Of a stretch of 9,080 nt of DNA, positions 7,365 through 9,080 are shown in pieces; position 1 is the first letter of the stretch, and every line of letters begins with the position of its first letter. The position numbers and the translations under genes are program-made. The stretch spans positions 1-9,080 of the forward strand of contig JAJDVB010000190.1 of assembly GCA_022826345.1 (NCBI GenBank), written 5' to 3'. The stretch comes from Alphaproteobacteria bacterium (GTDB lineage Bacteria > Pseudomonadota > Alphaproteobacteria > UBA828). The notes under the pieces are model-generated. The model was not told where the DNA came from and ran no database searches. It was given only the letters and a program-made list of their open reading frames with translations.

Positions 7365-9080
7365 ATGAACCTAGCGCCGGAATGGACGGACGCGGCACGG
7401 CCGCCCCTGCCTGCGGACGAGGATGCGCTCGCGCTCTGCTGGGAGCGCTGGCGCGAGAACGCGGCCCGAAGTGAGGACGGCGCCCTCATCGCGTTCGCCG
7501 AAGCGTGCGAGGGCGATGCCAGCGCCAATGCGCTGCTGAGCGCACTTTTCGGCAACAGCCGCTACCTCAGCCATTGCCTCATCGCCGACCAGGAATTTGC
7601 CCGATTGCTGGTCGAGCAGGGGCCGGAGGCCGCCTACGCCGCCGCCCGCGAGATGGCGGCGGACACCGGCGCCCTGGGCGAGGAATCACGGCAGCAGGTG
7701 ATGAAGCGCCTCCGCGTCGCGAAGCGCCGGGCCAGTCTCGCCATCGGCATGGCCGACATCGTCTCGGTGTGGCCGCTGGAGCGCGTCACAGGAGCACTCT
7801 CCGACATCGCGTCGACGACGCTCAGCGCCGTTTGCACCCACCTGCTGCGGAACCTGCACGATCGCGGCAAGCTCGCCCTGCCCGACCCGGAGGCGCCTGA
7901 AAGAGGCTCCGGCCTCATCATCCTCGGCATGGGCAAGCTCGGCGCCGGCGAGCTCAACTATTCGAGCGACGTCGACATCATCGTCCTCTTCGACGAGGAG
8001 ATCGCGACGGACGCCAGCGGCGACGGCTTGCAGCAGATTTTCGCGCGCCTCGCCCGCCATCTCGTCACGATCATGGACGAGCGGACGGCCGACGGATACG
8101 TGTTCCGCACCGACCTCCGCCTTCGCCCGGACCCCGGCTCGACCGCGGCCGCCCTCTCGGTCCGCGCCGCCGAGGCCTATTACGCGACCACCGGCGAGAA
8201 CTGGGAGCGGGCCGCCATGATCAAGGCGAAGCCTGTGGCCGGCGATATCGAGGCCGGGAACGGCTTCCTGGAGCGGCTCGAGCCCTTCATCTGGCGCCGT
8301 CATCTCGACTTCGCCGCGATCCAGAACATCCGCGCCATCAAGCGCCAGATCGATGCCCACCGCGGCGGCGGCCAGGTCGCCGTCGCCGGACACAACATCA
8401 AGCTCGGGCGCGGCGGCATTCGCGAGATCGAATTTCTCGCGCAGACCCAGCAGCTCATCTGGGGCGGACGGAATCCGGCGCTCCGCGTGCGCGGCACGAG
8501 GGAGGCGTTCGACCTGCTGGTCGAAGCCGGCCACGTGCGCCGGCAGGCGATGACGGAGCTGATGGAGGCCTACACCTTCCACCGCACCGTCGAGCACCGC
8601 CTGCAGATGGCAGACGACCGCCAGACCCACAGCATGCCCGAGGATGACGGGGGGGTCGCCCAGGTCGCAACCTTCCTCGGCTTCGAATCGACCGATTCGT
8701 TCTCCGAGACGCTCCTGGGCTACCTGAGAACGGTGGAACGCCACTACACGACGCTCTTCGACGAAGACGCCACCCTCACGACGGCAGGCACGCTCGACGT
8801 CAGCGCCGGGGGCGACGGCGACGCCACGCTGGAGACTCTCGCGGCCATGGGCTACGCGCATCCCGAGCGCGCGTTCGAGACACTGCGCGCCTGGCACGAG
8901 GGCCGCTATCGCGCCATGCGGAGCGAGGAGGCGCGCGAGCGGCTGGCCGAGCTGGTGCCGACCATCCTGGATGTCCTGGCTGCCTGGCCGGACCCCGATT
9001 CGGCGCTCGCGCTGTTCGACGGCTTTCTCGCGCGGCTGCCGGCCGGCTCCCACCTCTTCTCCATGTTTGCCGCCCACCCG
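7365..9080 (+). CDS. glnE: Bifunctional glutamine synthetase adenylyltransferase/adenylyl-removing enzyme, partial (C-terminus beyond window)
   Basis: An open frame of 572 codons runs off the right edge; the family is about 950-1000 residues. The present part is the N-terminal adenylyl-removing (phosphorolytic) nucleotidyltransferase domain and much of the regulatory linker. Diagnostic motifs: FGNSRYLSHCL early on; GMGKLGAGELNYSSDVDIIV with metal-binding D202 and D204; DLRLRPDPG with third Asp D250; and GRGGIREIEFLAQ beginning at G348. The C-terminal adenylylating domain is missing only because the window ends. The cytoplasmic enzyme adds AMP to, or removes it from, a tyrosine of glutamine synthetase, directed by PII protein and glutamine, to match ammonia assimilation to nitrogen supply. 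Start uncertain: ATG at 7365 has a weak GGGA six bases ahead; in-frame ATG at 7338 has AAGGG only two bases ahead. It is divergent from the hydrolase gene. Confidence 0.95.
   Translation, partial: MNLAPEWTDAARPPLPADEDALALCWERWRENAARSEDGALIAFAEACEGDASANALLSALFGNSRYLSHCLIADQEFARLLVEQGPEAAYAAAREMAADTGALGEESRQQVMKRLRVAKRRASLAIGMADIVSVWPLERVTGALSDIASTTLSAVCTHLLRNLHDRGKLALPDPEAPERGSGLIILGMGKLGAGELNYSSDVDIIVLFDEEIATDASGDGLQQIFARLARHLVTIMDERTADGYVFRTDLRLRPDPGSTAAALSVRAAEAYYATTGENWERAAMIKAKPVAGDIEAGNGFLERLEPFIWRRHLDFAAIQNIRAIKRQIDAHRGGGQVAVAGHNIKLGRGGIREIEFLAQTQQLIWGGRNPALRVRGTREAFDLLVEAGHVRRQAMTELMEAYTFHRTVEHRLQMADDRQTHSMPEDDGGVAQVATFLGFESTDSFSETLLGYLRTVERHYTTLFDEDATLTTAGTLDVSAGGDGDATLETLAAMGYAHPERAFETLRAWHEGRYRAMRSEEARERLAELVPTILDVLAAWPDPDSALALFDGFLARLPAGSHLFSMFAAHP

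Noticed and set aside
7686..9077. 463-codon open frame on the minus strand opposite glnE
   Set aside because: The plus strand carries unmistakable GlnE motifs across the same interval; the minus frame has no domain and reflects GC-biased third positions.

Overview
The window is very GC-rich and gene-dense. The mix of genes points to an aerobic, Gram-negative alphaproteobacterium, possibly Rhodospirillales-like: COX15-type heme A synthase, the TIGR01459 HAD family, a YeeE form lacking the first pore cysteine, an MEP-pathway ispG and a glnE with alphaproteobacterial motifs. The order is inferred from protein resemblance only. I see no rRNA, tRNA, CRISPR array, insertion sequence, integrase or phage gene.

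Layout. (1) Positions 876 to 1, minus strand: the N-terminal three quarters of a periplasmic ABC-transporter solute-binding protein of the branched-chain amino acid type, cut by the left edge. (2) Positions 1052-1921, plus: a HAD class IIA hydrolase, divergent from gene 1. (3) Positions 1981-3216 and 3213-3977, plus: a translationally coupled pair of membrane proteins, a YeeE/YedE thiosulfate-type transporter and a TVP38/TMEM64 (VTT/DedA-like) protein. (4) Minus strand, read right to left: an alpha/beta hydrolase (7260-6430), ispG (6356-5052) and ctaA (5010-3898). They are closely spaced and could be one transcription unit. The ctaA end overlaps the end of the VTT gene tail to tail by 80 bp. 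(5) Positions 7365-9080, plus: the first 572 codons of glnE, divergent from the hydrolase and cut by the right edge.

How they work together. This is mostly core metabolism. IspG makes HMBPP for isoprenoids. CtaA converts heme O, which carries a farnesyl-derived group, to heme A for aa3-type cytochrome oxidase. GlnE controls glutamine synthetase by reversible adenylylation. The YeeE protein probably imports thiosulfate or a related sulfur species, next to a VTT-domain membrane protein of unclear role. The solute-binding protein and the alpha/beta hydrolase have no pathway assigned by their neighbours.

I looked for an undescribed system and do not see a convincing one. The points most worth a second look are the leader before the YeeE gene, which has inverted repeats and no Shine-Dalgarno; a nine-base match to the 16S rRNA 3' end (anti-Shine-Dalgarno sense) where the ctaA ribosome binding site should be; the 80-bp convergent overlap; and the Trp in place of the second Asp in the HAD hydrolase motif I.
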